In this document: positions 14,875 to 23,504 of the stretch, one piece after another
Layout of the letters: each line of letters opens with the position of its first letter
How positions within the stretch are numbered: position 1 is the stretch's first letter
DNA from: Amycolatopsis eburnea
GTDB lineage: Bacteria > Actinomycetota > Actinomycetes > Mycobacteriales > Pseudonocardiaceae
Direction: 5' to 3'
Length of the DNA stretch: 64,000 nt
Assembly (NCBI RefSeq): GCF_003937945.1
Contig: NZ_RSEC01000058.1
Location: 992,001 to 1,056,000 of the forward strand
The notes under the pieces: model-generated
The model's input: the letters and a program-made list of their open reading frames with translations, nothing else
The model's database searches: none
Told to the model about the DNA's origin: nothing
Program-made: the position numbers and the translations under genes

Positions 14875-15846
14875 ATGAAGGCTCTCGTCCAGCGTGTGTA
14901 CGGCCCGCCCGACAGCCTGAACTGGGAGGACGTGCCCGATCCGGTGCCCGGCGCGGGCGAAGTGCTCGTCCGGGTCCACGCCACTTCGGTCAACCCGTAC
15001 GACTGGCACTTCCTGAGAGGCGAGCCCCGCGTGGCCCGCCTGATGACCGGCGGCTTCGGGCTCCGCCGCCCGCCGGCCGGGGTGCTCGGCTGCGACCTGG
15101 CCGGCCGGGTCGAGACCGCCGGGACACGCTTCGCGCCCGGTGACGACGTCTACGCACTCCTGCCGCGAGGCGCCCACGCCGAGTACGTCTGCGTGCCCGA
15201 AGACCTGCTGGCGCCGATGCCGGCGAACCTGACGCACGAGCAGGCCGCGACGATGCCGATGGCCGGCGTCACCGCGCTGCTCTCCCTGCGCGGCGTGGCG
15301 CCGGGGCAGCGGGTGCTGGTCAACGGCGCTTCCGGCGGGGTCGGCACCTTCGCCGTCCAGCTGGCCAAGGCGCTCGGCGCGCACGTCGACGCCGTGTGCG
15401 GCGCGGCCGGTGCCGACCTCGTGCGCTCGCTCGGCGCCGCGCACGTCGTCGACTACCGGACCGAAGACTTCACGCGGAGCGGCCGCCGGTACGACCTCGT
15501 GCTGGACATCGCCGGCGGCCGGTCGGTGTTCGCCTGCCGCCGGGTGCTTGAGCGCGGAGGCACCTTCGTCGCCGTCGGCGGCCCGGCCGGGCGCTGGCTG
15601 CAGCCCGCCGGGCACGTCTTCGCCGCGCTGGCGTCCGGCCCCTTCGCGCGACGGCGGGTCGTCCTCGCCGACGCGGTGGCCTGCCCGGACAAGCAGGCGG
15701 TGCTGGGCGAGCTGGCCGCGTTCGCCGAGTCCGGCGCGCTCACGCCGGTCATCGACCGGACCTACCCGTTCGACGACCTGCGTGCCGCGTTCACCTACCA
15801 GGAAGCCGGGCACACCAGGGGGAAGGTCAGTGTCGTAGCGCGGTGA
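14875..15846 (+). CDS. NADPH-dependent quinone oxidoreductase-like enzyme (zinc-free MDR)
   Basis: A 323-residue medium-chain dehydrogenase/reductase. The GroES-like N-terminal domain (EVLVRVHATSVNPYDWHFLRG, GVLGCDLAGRVETAGTRFAPGDDVYA) lacks zinc ligands, and the nucleotide site is VLVNGASGGVGTFAVQLAKALGAHVDAVCG. Members reduce quinones or other alpha,beta-unsaturated carbonyls. Control by the divergent TetR gene is strongly suggested by the palindromes in the shared promoter. The 3' end overlaps the convergent aldo/keto reductase gene by 20 bp. Confidence 0.88.
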   Translation: MKALVQRVYGPPDSLNWEDVPDPVPGAGEVLVRVHATSVNPYDWHFLRGEPRVARLMTGGFGLRRPPAGVLGCDLAGRVETAGTRFAPGDDVYALLPRGAHAEYVCVPEDLLAPMPANLTHEQAATMPMAGVTALLSLRGVAPGQRVLVNGASGGVGTFAVQLAKALGAHVDAVCGAAGADLVRSLGAAHVVDYRTEDFTRSGRRYDLVLDIAGGRSVFACRRVLERGGTFVAVGGPAGRWLQPAGHVFAALASGPFARRRVVLADAVACPDKQAVLGELAAFAESGALTPVIDRTYPFDDLRAAFTYQEAGHTRGKVSVVAR

Positions 15847-16708
15847 TCGCGGCGGTCTCGTCCGGGCTGAGCACGAGGTCCTGCGCGGCGAGGTTCTCGC
15901 GCACGTGCGCCAGCGACGTCGTGCCGGGGATCGGCAGGACGGCGGGCGAGCGGCCGAGCAGCCAAGCGAGAGCGACCTGGGAGACGGTGGCGCCGTGCCG
16001 TGCTGCGATCGGTTCGAGGACGCCGCGGACGGCGGCCGGCCCGGCGGTGTCGGTGGGCGCGCCCGGCGTGCTGAGCGACACCGGCTGCCACGGCACGAAG
16101 ACCGCGCCGGCCTCGGCGGCGGCGTCCAGCAACGGCTGCTCGTGGCGGTCCACGACGTTGTAGTGCGCGGTGACGGCGGCGATCTCGACGATCTCCCGCG
16201 CGGCCTTCAGCTGCTCCAGCGTCACGTTGGACAGGCCGATGTGCCCGATCACGCCTTCCCGCCGCAGCTCCGCGAGCGTGCCGACCTGGTCTTCGAACGA
16301 GGCGTCCTGCGCGTAGCCGCTGTGCAGGTAGTAGAGGTCGATCCGCTCGACGCCGAGGCGGCGCGCGCTCAGCAGCGCGGACTGGCGCAGGTACTGGCGG
16401 TGCCCGATCGCGGCGATCGTCGAGATCTCCGGGCCGCTGCGGACGAAGCCGCCCTTGGTCGCGAGCACCAGGTGCTCCGGGTACGGGTGGAGGGCGTCGC
16501 GGATGAGCTGCTCGTTGGTGTGCGGGCCGTAGACGTCGGCGGTGTCGATCAGCGTCACGCCGGCGTCGACGACCTGGCGCAGCAGTGCGATGCCCGCGGC
16601 GCGGTCGGGGTAGTCGCCCCAGTGGCCGGGGCCGGTGAGGCGCATCGCGCCGTAGCCGATCCGGCCGGTGGTCAGGTCGCCGATGCGGAGGGTGGTTCGT
16701 TCGGTCAT
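15827..16708 (-). CDS. Aldo/keto reductase
   Basis: A 293-residue (alpha/beta)8 NADPH-dependent oxidoreductase. The catalytic tetrad is visible: Asp and Tyr in LIDTADVYGPHTNEQ, Lys in LVLATKGGF, and His in DLYYLHSGYAQD; the NADPH site is IPGTTSLAHVRENLAA near the C-terminus. The start ATG at 16708 is divergent from the MmyB-like regulator gene (100-bp gap), which may control it. Specific carbonyl substrate unknown. Confidence 0.88.
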   Translation of the reverse strand: MTERTTLRIGDLTTGRIGYGAMRLTGPGHWGDYPDRAAGIALLRQVVDAGVTLIDTADVYGPHTNEQLIRDALHPYPEHLVLATKGGFVRSGPEISTIAAIGHRQYLRQSALLSARRLGVERIDLYYLHSGYAQDASFEDQVGTLAELRREGVIGHIGLSNVTLEQLKAAREIVEIAAVTAHYNVVDRHEQPLLDAAAEAGAVFVPWQPVSLSTPGAPTDTAGPAAVRGVLEPIAARHGATVSQVALAWLLGRSPAVLPIPGTTSLAHVRENLAAQDLVLSPDETAAITALRH

Positions 16709-16764
16709 GGCTCCACCGTCGCCCGGTTCCGGGTGGCGGGCCAGGGAGGGAACTGCCTATGCAC

Positions 16765-16776
16765 CCTGGTACCAGG
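16765..16776. promoter_or_regulatory. Perfect 12-bp palindrome in a divergent promoter
   Basis: CCTGGTACCAGG lies between the aldo/keto reductase start (16708) and the helix-turn-helix regulator start (16809). Its position makes it a plausible operator for that regulator. This is inferred from symmetry and position only. Confidence 0.45.
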
Positions 16777-16808
16777 CACGCGGCGGGCGGCCTTGCGACA
16801 CTGGGGGC

Positions 16809-17648
16809 ATGGCAGGTACCGAACTGGGCGAGTTCCTGCGGGCTCGCCGCGCCGCGCTCGACCCGCGCCGGGCCGGGCTGCCCGACGACGGCCGCCTCCG
16901 GCGGGTCCCCGGCCTGCGCCGGGAGGAGCTGGCCCAGCTCGCGCACATCAGCATCGACTACGTGGTCCGGCTGGAGCAGGGCCGCACGCGGCGCGTGTCC
17001 CGTGCGGTCCTCGACGCGCTCGCCGACGCGTTGCGGCTGGCGCCGGACGAGCGCGCGTACCTGTTCACCCTGGCCGACGTCGCGCCGGAGACCCGGGCGC
17101 CGGCCGGGGACACCGTCGCCGGCCCGCTGCGGCAGCTGCTCGACGGCATGCCGGACGTTCCGGCGATGGTGCTGAACCGCCGCCAGGACGTGCTGGCCTG
17201 GAACCGCGCGGCGGTCGCGCTGCTGGGCGATTTCGGAGCGCGGCCGCCCGCCGAGCGCAACCTGATCCGGCTGACGTTCCTCGACGAGGACTACCGCGCC
17301 CGGTACGCGGACTGGCCGCGCGCGGCGGGCGCGTGCGTCGAGGTGCTGCGGATGGAGGCGGGCCGCGATCCCGCCGACCCGGTGCTCGCCGCGCTCGTGC
17401 GCGAGCTGCTGGAGAAGGACGCGGACTTCCGGCTGTGGTGGGACAGCCACCAGGTGCGCGGGGCCCGCGAGCTGACCAAGACCTACCGCCACCCGGTGGC
17501 CGGGCCGGTCACCCTGGACGTGCAGCAGTTCGCCGTCGAGACGCACCCGGGGCAGCGGCTGGTGGCCTACACCGCCGAACCCGGGTCACCCTCGGAAGAG
17601 GCGCTGCGGTTCCTGCTGCAGTGGTCCGCCGAGCCCGCGGAACGCTGA
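16809..17648 (+). CDS. Helix-turn-helix regulator with MmyB-like ligand domain
   Basis: A 279-residue XRE-type regulator. The N-terminal helix-turn-helix covers roughly residues 5-80 (ELGEFLRARRAAL, VPGLRREELAQLAHISIDYVVRLEQGR) and the C-terminal PAS-like MmyB domain follows (VLNRRQDVLAWNRAAVALLGDF, DFRLWWDSHQVRG, LTLDVQQ-type strand, QRLVAYTAEPGSPS). In related proteins this domain binds a fatty acid or other small ligand. The usual partner of this family is a divergent short-chain or aldo/keto reductase gene, as seen here. ATG at 16809. Confidence 0.88.
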   Translation: MAGTELGEFLRARRAALDPRRAGLPDDGRLRRVPGLRREELAQLAHISIDYVVRLEQGRTRRVSRAVLDALADALRLAPDERAYLFTLADVAPETRAPAGDTVAGPLRQLLDGMPDVPAMVLNRRQDVLAWNRAAVALLGDFGARPPAERNLIRLTFLDEDYRARYADWPRAAGACVEVLRMEAGRDPADPVLAALVRELLEKDADFRLWWDSHQVRGARELTKTYRHPVAGPVTLDVQQFAVETHPGQRLVAYTAEPGSPSEEALRFLLQWSAEPAER

Positions 17649-17670
17649 CGCGCGGGCCCGGCGGCCGCCG

Positions 17671-18600
17671 TCAGCCGTGGTGCGGGCAGGTGCCCCGGTA
17701 GTCCGAAATGGACAGGCTGGTGCCCGGGATCGGGCAGAGGAACTGCTCGTAGCGGGTGTCGTTGTCGATGAACCGCTTGAGCCAGGACAGCGTGTACTTC
17801 GCGATCGTCGTGTTCGACGTGTTCGGCGCGAAGTGGCTGGCGCCGCGCAGCTCGAGGTACGCCTTGTCCAAAGTGGACGGCAGGCTGGTGTAGAACGGGA
17901 TCGAGTGCGTCGCCACCGGCGCGATGGTGTCCGCCTCCGCCCCGACGACCAGGGTCGGCACGCTCACGGTCGACCAGTTCTTCGTCAGGTTCCAGCCGGT
18001 CAGCGGCACGGCGGCCTGCAGCGACGGCCGTGAGCGCGCGGCTTCGAGCGTGCCGCCGCCGCCCATCGAGTGCCCGACGACGCCGAGCCTGCTGCTGTCG
18101 ATGCGGGACCGGACCGAGCTCTGCTGGGTGAGGTAGTCGAGCGAGGCCAGCAGCTGCCTGCCGCGGCTGTCGGGCTGGTCGCTGGTGGTCAGGGTGTCGA
18201 TGGTGAACACGACGAAGCCCTGGGACGCCAGGCGCGGGCCCAGCCAGGCGATGCTCGACTGCGTGGCGGTGAAGCCGGGGGCGATCGAGATCGCGCCGAA
18301 CGTGCCGGCGGTCGTGCTCGTCGGGTAGTAGATGGTGCCGCCGCCGAAGCCGGAGACGGCCAGCCTCGACACGGTGGTGGTGCTGGTCGCGAAGCTGCCC
18401 CGGCTGGCCTCGATGCTGGCCGTGGTCGGGTCCGGCCCGCGCTCGTAGGGGTTGTCGGCGGCGGGTGCCGGCGAGGCGACCGCGGTGGTCACCGCCAGCG
18501 CGGCGGCGATGACCCCGGCGGCCTTCACGCGCCACGGGCGGCGGCGGGAAATTTTCTCACCCGGGCCTGACGACGTCGGCGGGCTGGTGAGTACGGACAT
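17671..18600 (-). CDS. Secreted cutinase / polyester hydrolase of the PET-hydrolase type
   Basis: A 309-residue secreted alpha/beta hydrolase. The signal sequence reaches about residue 48 (basic RRRPWR, hydrophobic AAGVIAAALAVTTAVA, cleavage after APA-A). The mature protein begins NPYERGPDPT, the hallmark of actinobacterial cutinases (TfCut2 type). Catalytic triad: Ser178 in GHSMGGGG, Asp224 in EADTIAPV and His256 in GASHFAPN. The aromatic clamp positions carry Phe110 (PGFTA) and Trp203 (PLTGW), and Cys289/Cys305 can form the C-terminal disulfide. Natural substrate is probably cutin or another polyester; activity on PET or PLA is a family-based possibility. ATG at 18600 chosen because the signal peptide begins there. 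Confidence 0.93.
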   Translation of the reverse strand: MSVLTSPPTSSGPGEKISRRRPWRVKAAGVIAAALAVTTAVASPAPAADNPYERGPDPTTASIEASRGSFATSTTTVSRLAVSGFGGGTIYYPTSTTAGTFGAISIAPGFTATQSSIAWLGPRLASQGFVVFTIDTLTTSDQPDSRGRQLLASLDYLTQQSSVRSRIDSSRLGVVGHSMGGGGTLEAARSRPSLQAAVPLTGWNLTKNWSTVSVPTLVVGAEADTIAPVATHSIPFYTSLPSTLDKAYLELRGASHFAPNTSNTTIAKYTLSWLKRFIDNDTRYEQFLCPIPGTSLSISDYRGTCPHHG

Positions 18601-18893
18601 GGATCGCTCTCTTTCCCCGGGCAGGCGAAAGCGGGCCCGGACACGGACGGGCGGACCGATGGAACCGTTGCACGGCAACGAAGGGCGTGCCGCGGGCCGG
18701 GCGCGGGGTAACCGCTTTCCGGTCGCCTTATGAAACACTTCGCTGAAATGTTCCACAACGGCCGAATGGGTGAGTGGTTGACGGACTGTGCGGTCGCTCA
18801 GTGAACCTGGCCGGTCCGGCACTCACGCACGTGACAAAAGTGCGACCGGCGGCGGGGTCACCTGGCCGCGTGGTCTGCCCGGCCGATCGCCGG

Positions 18894-19493
18894 TCAGCGG
18901 GAAGCGGCCGGCTCCAGGGCGCCGCGGACGAGCGTGTCCAGCAGGGTCGTCGCCACCGCCAGGTCCACCGTGCGGGCGGCCAGCACGTCCGAGTACAGGA
19001 ACGACTCGCCCAGCCGCACCACCGCGAACGCCAGGTCCGGCAGGTCCACCAACGGCGTCAGCCCGGCCGCCTCGGCGTCGGCGCGGAACAGCTCCACGTG
19101 CTGGTCGACCAGTACCGGCTGAACCGCCCCGCGCGGGTCGGTCAGCACGCGCAGCGCGACCGTCGACTCCGCCTCGATCAGCTTGCGCATGCCGTCGTTG
19201 CCGGCGACTTCGCGGCGGTACTCCTCCATGACCCACAGGCAGCGCAACCGGCCGTCCGGCGTGCGGACCGCGTCGCCGTGGGTGGCGCGCCAGCCGTCGA
19301 GGGCGCGCTGCCAGGTGCGGTCGGACAGCAGGCGCAGCCCCGCGCCCATGACGTCGTCGCGGTTGCCGACGCGGCGGAAGAACGTGGTGCGCGAGATCCC
19401 CAGTTCGGCGGCCATCCGGCCGAGGTCGAGGCGGGTGCCGGCGAACAGCAGCCGCGCGGCGTGCCGGACGATGTCGTCGGTCGAGACGGTCAC
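18894..19493 (-). CDS. TetR-family regulator with QsdR-type C-terminal domain
   Basis: A 199-residue regulator with an N-terminal helix-turn-helix (DIVRHAARLLFAGTRLDLGRMAAELGISRTTFFRRVGNRDDVMGAGLRL) and a C-terminal domain of the QsdR kind (LRCLWVMEEYRREVAGNDGMRKLIEAESTVALRVLT, FAVVRLGESFLYSDVLA). The GTG at 19493 begins MTVSTDDIV. The gap to the cutinase gene upstream of that gene (18601-18893, 293 bp) holds no gene and no clear operator. It is divergent from the DsbA-like gene by 74 bp. Target unknown. Confidence 0.85.
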   Translation of the reverse strand: MTVSTDDIVRHAARLLFAGTRLDLGRMAAELGISRTTFFRRVGNRDDVMGAGLRLLSDRTWQRALDGWRATHGDAVRTPDGRLRCLWVMEEYRREVAGNDGMRKLIEAESTVALRVLTDPRGAVQPVLVDQHVELFRADAEAAGLTPLVDLPDLAFAVVRLGESFLYSDVLAARTVDLAVATTLLDTLVRGALEPAASR

Positions 19494-19567
19494 CGGGCCC
19501 ACCCTATCCCGCAGGTCGCCGCCGGTTACCTTGAAGTGCGCGGCGCCCCTCCGGTTAGCTTGGTCCC

Positions 19568-20212
19568 GTGCGCGTAGACATCTGGTCCGATCTCGTCTGT
19601 CCCTGGTGCTATCTCGGCAAACGCCGCTTCGAGCAGGCGGTCGCCGAACTCGGTGTCGAAGTCGAGGTGGTGCACCACTCGTTCCAGCTCGACCCGTCGT
19701 TCCCGCGCGGGACTTCGCGGCCGACGCGGGAGGTGCTGGCCGAAAAGTACGGCCGCACACTGGAAGAGGCCGACGCGATGGAAGCGCAGATGGAAGAGCG
19801 CGCGGCCGCCGACGGGCTCGAGTACCACCTGGACGGGGTCCACATGGGCAACACCGTCGACGGCCACCGCCTGGTCCACTTGGCCGCCGACCGCGGGCTG
19901 GCCGACGCCGTCGTCGACCGGTTCTACCGCGCGCACTTCACCGAGCGCCGGTCGCTGTTCGACCGCGATTCGCTGGTGGAGCTGGCCGCCGAGGCGGGGC
20001 TCGACGCCGGGGAGGCGCGGGCCGTGCTCGAATCCGACGCCTACGAAGCCGAAGTCGCGGCGGACGGCGAGCAGGCCCGCGCGCTCGGCGCGTCCGGCGT
20101 CCCGTTCTTCGTGGTCGACCAGCGCTTCGGCGTCGCCGGCGCGCAGTCGGCCGAGGTGTTCGCGCAGGTGCTGACGCGCGCGGCGGAGGTCAGCGGCGCC
20201 GCCGCCGGCTGA
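19568..20212 (+). CDS. DsbA-family thiol oxidoreductase (FrnE-like)
   Basis: A 214-residue cytoplasmic thioredoxin-fold protein with no signal peptide. The active site CPWC is in VDIWSDLVCPWCYLGKRRFE at the N-terminus, the helical insertion spans about residues 55-150, and the cis-Pro loop is SGVPFFVVDQRFGVAGAQS. FrnE-type members act as disulfide isomerases or in polyketide tailoring and stress defence; the specific role here is not shown. GTG start at 19568. Its last 23 bases overlap the small membrane-protein gene on the other strand. Confidence 0.88.
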   Translation: MRVDIWSDLVCPWCYLGKRRFEQAVAELGVEVEVVHHSFQLDPSFPRGTSRPTREVLAEKYGRTLEEADAMEAQMEERAAADGLEYHLDGVHMGNTVDGHRLVHLAADRGLADAVVDRFYRAHFTERRSLFDRDSLVELAAEAGLDAGEARAVLESDAYEAEVAADGEQARALGASGVPFFVVDQRFGVAGAQSAEVFAQVLTRAAEVSGAAAG

Positions 20213-20372
20213 ACCGCGACCGGTCGGTGGCGACCCCGGCCAGGTGCAGGGCCACGCACAGCAAGCCGGCGGTGGTCAGCGTCCCGGTCGTGATGACCGG
20301 GCCGAGCCCGAACCCGGCCAGCTCCATCAGCAGGGCGAGCCCGAAGAGCACGGCGGCGAGAATGGCGAGCAT
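20190..20372 (-). CDS. Small two-helix membrane protein, function unknown
   Basis: A 60-residue protein with two hydrophobic segments (LAILAAVLFGLALLMELAG and TLTTAGLLCVALHLAG) and a very basic tail (RSRFSRRRRR), so probably a double-spanning inner-membrane protein with the C-terminus inside. ATG at 20372 with GAGG about 6 bases upstream. I do not recognise a family. It overlaps the convergent FrnE-like gene by 23 bp. Confidence 0.6.
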   Translation of the reverse strand: MLAILAAVLFGLALLMELAGFGLGPVITTGTLTTAGLLCVALHLAGVATDRSRFSRRRRR

Positions 20373-20559
20373 GGCGGCCTCGTTTCGGTGGGGATGACGC
20401 CGAATGGTCCACACCATTGCGACGTTCGCGGGCCGGGGGTCCCGGCTTGGTGGGCCGGTAATGCCCCGCCTTCCCCACGCTGAAACGAGAACTGCCGCTC
20501 GGGGGCGCCCCCCGTTTTCCACGCTACCGGACGGCACCGACAATTCCGCGGCCCTCGCT

Positions 20560-21609
20560 TCAGCTCACCGGGGGAGGTGCCGTGCTGGAGCGCAGGACCA
20601 GCTCCGTCGGGACGCTCACCGGTTCGCCCGCCTCCGCGCCCGTCTCGATCTCCGTCAGCAGCGCCGCCACCGCGTGCCGTCCGACCGCCTCGAAGGACTG
20701 GCGGATCGTCGTCAGCGGGGGCCAGAAGTGCGCCGACTCCTCCATGTCGTCGAACCCGACCACGCTCACCTCGCCCGGCACCGGCCGGCCCGTCTCGTGC
20801 AACGCTCGCAACAAGCCCAGCGCCATCTGGTCGTTCGCCGCGAACACCGCCGTCACCGACGGGTCCGCCGCCAGCGTCAAACCCGCCTCGTAGCCCGACG
20901 ACGGAGACCAGTCACCCGTCAGCACCGGGGGCACGAACGCACCCGCCAGCTCCAAAGTGGACCGCCAGGACTTCCGCCGCCGTTCGGCCGAATAGGACTG
21001 CGGTGGGCCCGCGATGTGCCACACCGTCTCGTGCCCCAGCGAAAGCAGGTGCCGGGTCGCCGTCGCGGCGCCGTCGGCCTGGTCGGTGTCCACGACGGGG
21101 TAGTCGTAGCGCGCGCTCGAATCGATCACGACCACCGGAAGCCCGTGCGGCAGCTCGATTTCGCTCTGGTCGAGCTGGTGCTGCTCGATCAGGATGATCA
21201 CGCCGTCGACCGCCTGCTCGTTCAGCTTGCTGAAGGCGCCCGTCACCTCGCCCTGCGTCGGCCGCGTCACCGGCATCAGGATGATCGAGAACCCCTGCGC
21301 GACGACGGCCGCCGCGATGGCGTCGAGGGTGCGGCTGTTGCCGAACGTCGGGAGCGCCGAGATGATCACGCCGATGCTGCGGAACTTGCCGTTGCGCAGC
21401 GCGCGGGCCGCGCTGTTGGGCCGGTAGCCGATCCGGCGCATCGCGGCGAGGACCCGGTCGCGCGTGGCGTCGTCGACGTTCGTCCGGCCGTTCGCGACCC
21501 GCGACACCGTCTGACCGGACACCCCGGCCTCGCGCGCGACGTCCGCCATCGACGGTCCACGGCGGGGGGATGCAGTCGGCACGGGTGGCTCCTCGGGTGT
21601 CCTGGACAT
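20560..21609 (-). CDS. LacI-family repressor of the arabinogalactan operon
   Basis: A 349-residue LacI/GalR regulator with the DNA-binding region MADVAREAGVSGQTVSRVANGRTNVDDATRDRVLAAMRRIGYRPN (helix-turn-helix plus hinge, about residues 21-70) and a periplasmic-binding-protein-like sugar domain (IGVIISALPTFGNSRTLDAI, VFAANDQMALGLLRAL, VSVVGFDDMEESAHFWPPLTTIRQ). It is divergent from the ABC transporter operon and a matching pair of operators lies between them, one directly against its own ATG, so it should repress itself and the operon until a sugar released from arabinogalactan binds. Confidence 0.92.
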   Translation of the reverse strand: MSRTPEEPPVPTASPRRGPSMADVAREAGVSGQTVSRVANGRTNVDDATRDRVLAAMRRIGYRPNSAARALRNGKFRSIGVIISALPTFGNSRTLDAIAAAVVAQGFSIILMPVTRPTQGEVTGAFSKLNEQAVDGVIILIEQHQLDQSEIELPHGLPVVVIDSSARYDYPVVDTDQADGAATATRHLLSLGHETVWHIAGPPQSYSAERRRKSWRSTLELAGAFVPPVLTGDWSPSSGYEAGLTLAADPSVTAVFAANDQMALGLLRALHETGRPVPGEVSVVGFDDMEESAHFWPPLTTIRQSFEAVGRHAVAALLTEIETGAEAGEPVSVPTELVLRSSTAPPPVS

Positions 21610-21656
21610 GTTTACGTCAACACGTTACCCTTCGGCGCGGAAATGTTGACGTAAAC
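21610..21656. promoter_or_regulatory. Paired LacI operators
   Basis: GTTTACGTCAAC at 21610-21621 and its exact inverse GTTGACGTAAAC at 21645-21656 are both quasi-palindromes centred on ACGT, as LacI-family sites are. The 35-bp centre-to-centre distance is near three helical turns. The first abuts the repressor ATG (21609); the second lies 25 bp before the operon's first start. Confidence 0.85.
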
Positions 21657-21681
21657 ATCGGTACGAAAACCCGGAGGGACG

Positions 21682-22611
21682 ATGACGTCCACAGCGGCAC
21701 CGCCCGTCGCGGCACCGGCTCGGCCGGCGCCGCGGGCCCGCCGTCGGCGGCGGAACTGGCGCGGCTGGCTCTTCGTCGCCCCCTTCATGCTCGTGTTCGC
21801 GCTGACGTTCATCGCGCCCGTCGTCTACGCCTTCGTCCTCAGCCTCTTCCGCGACCAGGCCTTCTTCGGCGGCACGGTCTTCGTCGGCGCCGACAACTAC
21901 GCGCAGGTGCTCGCCGACCCGAAGTTCTGGGAGTCCTTCCAGCGGGTGCTGGTGTTCCTCGCCGTGCAGGTGCCGATCATGCTGCTGCTCGCGCTGGTCG
22001 CGGCGCTGGCGATCGACAGCGCCCGGCTGCACGCCGCCGGGTTCTTCCGGATCGTGATCTTCCTGCCGTACGCGGTGCCCGCCGTGGTCGCCGCGCTGAT
22101 GTGGGGCTTCATCTACGGTGACCACTTCGGACTCGCCGCGGACCTCAACCACCTGCTCGGCACCGACGCCGTCAAGCCGCTGTCCCAGAACTGGCTGCTC
22201 ACCTCCATCGGCAACGTCGTGACCTGGGAGTTCGTCGGCTACAACATGCTCATCTTCTACTCGGCGCTGAAGGTGATCCCCAAGGAGCTGTTCGAGGCCG
22301 CCGCGATCGACGGCGCCGGCACGTTCCGCACGATCTTCTCCGTCAAGCTCCCCGCCATCCGCGGCGCCATCGTGATCGCGACGATCTTCTCGATCATCGG
22401 CAGCTTCCAGCTGTTCAACGAGCCGAACATCATGCGCAACCTGGTGCCGAACGTGATCGGCACCTTCTACACGCCGAACATGTACGCCTACAACCTTTCC
22501 TTCGCCGGTCAGCAGTACAACTACTCCGCCACGGTCGCGATCGTGATGGGCGTGATCACCGCGGTCATCGCCTACGTCGTGCAGCTGCGCGGTACCCGGA
22601 AGGGGATGTGA
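21682..22611 (+). CDS. ABC sugar importer permease (MalF type)
   Basis: A 309-residue permease with six predicted membrane helices; a basic N-terminus (RARRRRRNWRGW) precedes the first helix WLFVAPFMLVFALTFIAP. The cytoplasmic EAA loop that contacts the ATPase is EAAAIDGAGTFRTIFSVKLPAI. It pairs with the permease encoded 2 bp downstream. As in many actinomycete CUT1 importers no ATPase gene is in the operon, so a shared MsiK-like ATPase elsewhere is likely (family knowledge). Confidence 0.9.
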   Translation: MTSTAAPPVAAPARPAPRARRRRRNWRGWLFVAPFMLVFALTFIAPVVYAFVLSLFRDQAFFGGTVFVGADNYAQVLADPKFWESFQRVLVFLAVQVPIMLLLALVAALAIDSARLHAAGFFRIVIFLPYAVPAVVAALMWGFIYGDHFGLAADLNHLLGTDAVKPLSQNWLLTSIGNVVTWEFVGYNMLIFYSALKVIPKELFEAAAIDGAGTFRTIFSVKLPAIRGAIVIATIFSIIGSFQLFNEPNIMRNLVPNVIGTFYTPNMYAYNLSFAGQQYNYSATVAIVMGVITAVIAYVVQLRGTRKGM

Positions 22612-22612
22612 C

Positions 22613-23476
22613 GTGGCCACGTTTTCGGTGACGCGGCCCAGGAAGTCGCGCACGCTCACCGCCGTCATGGCGCTGTACCTGCTCTACACCCTGGTTCCCC
22701 TGGCGTGGCTGGTGATCAACGCGACCAAGACCCAGGCGGCGCTGTTCTCGACGTCGGGCCTGTCCTTCGGCGGGCCGTTCGCGCTCTTCGACAACATCGC
22801 CCAGACGTTCACCTACAACAACGGGATCTTCTTCCGCTGGCTGGGCAACACGCTGCTCTACGTCGTGGTCGGCGCCGGCGGCGCGACCATCCTCGCCACC
22901 GCGGCGGGGTACGGGCTGGCCAAGTACCGCTTCCCGGGCCGCCGCGCGGTGTTCGCCGTCGTGCTCGGCGCGGTCGCCGTGCCGGCCACCGCGCTCGCCG
23001 TGCCGACGTTCCTGATGTTCAGCAAGCTGGGCCTGACCAACACCCCGCTGGCCATCATCATCCCGTCGCTGATCAGCCCGTTCGGCCTCTACCTGATCTG
23101 GGTCTACGCCGCCGACGCCATCCCCGACGAGCTGCTGGAGGCGGCGCGGATCGACGGCGCGGGCGAGTTCCGGATCTTCCTCACCGTGACGCTGCGCCAG
23201 CTGGTGCCCGGGATCGTCACCGTCGCGCTGTTCACGATGGTGCAGACCTGGAACAACTACTTCCTGCCGCTGATCATGCTCAGCGAACCGAAGTGGTACC
23301 CGCTGACCGTCGGGCTCAACCAGTGGAGCGCGCAGGCCAACGGCGCCGGCGCGCAGCCGATCTTCAACCTCGTGCTCACGGGGTCGTTGCTCACGATCAT
23401 CCCCCTCGTCCTCGCTTTCCTGCTCATGCAACGGTTCTGGCAGTCCGGGCTGAGCGCGGGCAGCGTCAAGCAATAG
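22613..23476 (+). CDS. ABC sugar importer permease (MalG type)
   Basis: A 287-residue inner-membrane permease; the EAA loop is LLEAARIDGAGEFRIFLTVTLRQLVPG near residue 180. GTG start at 22613, one base after the previous stop. Together with the preceding gene it forms the membrane pore of a CUT1-type importer, likely for arabino- or galacto-oligosaccharides given the enzymes encoded downstream. Confidence 0.9.
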   Translation: MATFSVTRPRKSRTLTAVMALYLLYTLVPLAWLVINATKTQAALFSTSGLSFGGPFALFDNIAQTFTYNNGIFFRWLGNTLLYVVVGAGGATILATAAGYGLAKYRFPGRRAVFAVVLGAVAVPATALAVPTFLMFSKLGLTNTPLAIIIPSLISPFGLYLIWVYAADAIPDELLEAARIDGAGEFRIFLTVTLRQLVPGIVTVALFTMVQTWNNYFLPLIMLSEPKWYPLTVGLNQWSAQANGAGAQPIFNLVLTGSLLTIIPLVLAFLLMQRFWQSGLSAGSVKQ

Positions 23477-23504
23477 CCGTCACACCGTCGTGAAGGGACA
23501 CTCG

